From JTS-RE9 sp964649195 (GTDB taxonomy: Bacteria > Planctomycetota > Phycisphaerae > Phycisphaerales > Phycisphaeraceae), in assembly GCA_964649195.1 (NCBI GenBank), contig CAZYPK010000208.1:1-7366 (forward strand): DNA of 7,366 bases. Reading direction: 5' to 3'. A model generated the notes under the pieces. It did not search any database. It saw only the letters and a program-made list of their open reading frames with translations, and was not told where the DNA came from. The stretch's first letter is position 1, and each line of letters begins with the position of its first letter. A program made the translations under genes and the position numbers. Below are positions 6,703 through 7,366 of this stretch, one piece after another.

Positions 6703-6733
6703 CCCCCCCGGTCCCCCCGGTCCCCGGTTCCCC
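6703..6733 (-). promoter_or_regulatory. Candidate G-quadruplex in the operon leader
   Basis: On the minus strand four G-runs of 4, 4, 6 and 7 are joined by AACC, ACC and ACC. This fits the four-tract, short-loop quadruplex pattern. It lies 64 to 94 bases upstream of the pentaheme start codon and downstream of the candidate promoter, so it would be in the mRNA leader and in the non-template DNA strand. Folding and function are inferred. Confidence 0.65.
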
Positions 6734-6780
6734 GGACGTTTTTCAGCAAAAGCGGCTGATGCAAATCAAAGATGGATGCG

Positions 6781-6809
6781 AGTGTACCGTGATGTTTTTT
6801 TCATGCCAA
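6781..6809 (-). promoter_or_regulatory. Candidate sigma70-type promoter for the operon
   Basis: On the minus strand TTGGCA (6804-6809) is separated by exactly 17 bases from TACACT (6781-6786), matching 5 of 6 and 4 of 6 consensus positions. The predicted start of transcription near 6774 gives a leader of about 135 bases containing the G-quadruplex motif. This is a sequence match only; the sigma factors of this organism are unknown. Confidence 0.4.
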
Positions 6810-7194
6810 TGGGTTTGAACGAAAACATGCAAAGATTCTTCACAATCCAACAACAACATCCACATGCCTTCCATCGGCCCGTTCCCAACAGATCGACACA
6901 ACCCAAACAAACCCGCCTTCGGGTAGGACCACCATCGGCAAAAAACGGACGAATCCCTGCAAAAACGATGAAAAACCCCGGGAACACCCTTCCGAGCGGC
7001 GCGTATTGCTGCGAATGATTCTCAGTTGTATTCTTCTCGCGGCTTATCAGGTTCGTTCGGTCATTCACATACCGCCATCATGCAACAACATTGAACAGAA
7101 CATACAAACCCGGCTCGCAAAACCTGCCGCCTCGCCCCTGGAGACAGGTGAGGGCCGTTCGACGAAACAGCCATCATGGTCTCTGGAAAGCAGA
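6810..7194. other. Upstream intergenic region, no gene recognised
   Basis: Reading frames here are short, lack a convincing ribosome binding site and have odd compositions (for example a Cys-run frame on the minus strand), so none is called. A small hairpin ACCCG/CGGGT (6911-6924) and a CCTG/CAGG stem with GAGA loop (7137-7148) are present. No tRNA or known riboswitch core was recognised by eye. The region may hold operator sites that I cannot identify. Confidence 0.5.
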
Positions 7195-7329
7195 AAAAGG
7201 CGAATACTTATTACTTAATACTTATTACTTAATGGCTATTTTGAACCTTGCGGCATCGAGAACGCCGGGATCGTCCGGGCATTTTTCCGAAATAGCCATT
7301 AAGTAATAAGTATTAATACTACAACGCTA
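7195..7329. repeat. AT-rich palindromic repeat element, right copy (inverted relative to left)
   Basis: The element contains a perfect 27-bp stem: 7215-7241 is the exact reverse complement of 7290-7316, around a 48-base loop (7242-7289). The inner arm is four tandem heptamers (ATACTTA, TTACTTA, ATACTTA, TTACTTA; 7204-7231). The outer arm repeats them inverted and ends in AGTATTAATACT (7309-7320). Both arms match the left-end element in opposite orientation, while the loop is different. In direct orientation 7284-7316 also matches 102-134 with one mismatch. It lies upstream of the candidate promoter, so it is probably outside the operon transcript. Confidence 0.9.
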
Positions 7330-7366
7330 TAAATGCTCAAGAATTCTTATGCGGCCAGCCGAAGTG

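Noticed and set aside
6911..6924. Intrinsic terminator on the minus strand (ACCCG/CGGGT then TTTGTTT)
   Set aside because: The stem is only 5 bp and the T-tract is interrupted; there is no gene immediately upstream for it to terminate.
6766..7068. 100-residue minus-strand reading frame upstream of the pentaheme gene
   Set aside because: No ribosome binding site, Cys-run and mixed composition with no recognisable domain, overlaps the candidate promoter; most likely chance.
7006..7306. Short plus-strand reading frames near the right end
   Set aside because: They run through the palindromic element and low-complexity DNA and have no ribosome binding site or domain.
38..7329. Classical insertion sequence or composite transposon bounded by terminal repeats
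   Set aside because: No transposase and no matching target-site duplication next to 38 or 7329; each end is a self-folding element rather than a simple terminal repeat.

Overview
The window holds one four-gene, single-orientation cluster on the minus strand, read from right to left. It encodes a five-heme cytochrome c with a repetitive acidic/lysine-rich N-terminus (6639 to 4489), an outer-membrane beta-barrel protein (4421 to 2823), a membrane-anchored NAD(P)H-dependent FAD/[2Fe-2S] reductase (2712 to 1429), and a four-heme cytochrome c554-like protein (1199 to 177). No confident gene lies on the plus strand. The organism is a GC-rich, diderm, cytochrome-making bacterium. The general look of the proteins and intergenic repeats suggests a planctomycete-like environmental lineage (perhaps Phycisphaerae), but that placement is a weak guess because there is no rRNA or taxonomic marker gene.

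Region by region: 1-176 carries an AT-rich palindromic repeat element. 177-4421 and 4489-6639 carry the four genes. 6640-7194 is a roughly 550-base leader/upstream region with a candidate sigma70-type promoter (6781-6809) and a G-quadruplex motif in the predicted untranslated leader (6703-6733). 7195-7329 is a second copy of the left-end palindromic element in opposite orientation, so the operon is bracketed by inverted copies.

Every gap between genes is filled with structure. The five-heme/porin gap has a 9-bp hairpin. The porin/reductase gap has an inverted repeat whose arms are tandem 7-mers. The reductase/tetraheme gap has two hairpins plus two different short tandem repeats. Five repeat loci with four unrelated sequences share a 7-base unit. 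This heptanucleotide theme, combined with palindromic arms, is the most unusual DNA-level feature here.

Working together (inference): the genes look like a redox chain. A membrane-tethered reductase takes electrons from NAD(P)H through FAD to [2Fe-2S]; two exported multiheme cytochromes (nine CxxCH motifs in total) carry electrons in the periplasm; and a beta-barrel could connect them to the outer membrane. It is not a recognised Mtr or Pcc porin-cytochrome operon, and no inner-membrane quinol-oxidising cytochrome is present in the window, so direction and terminal partner are unknown.
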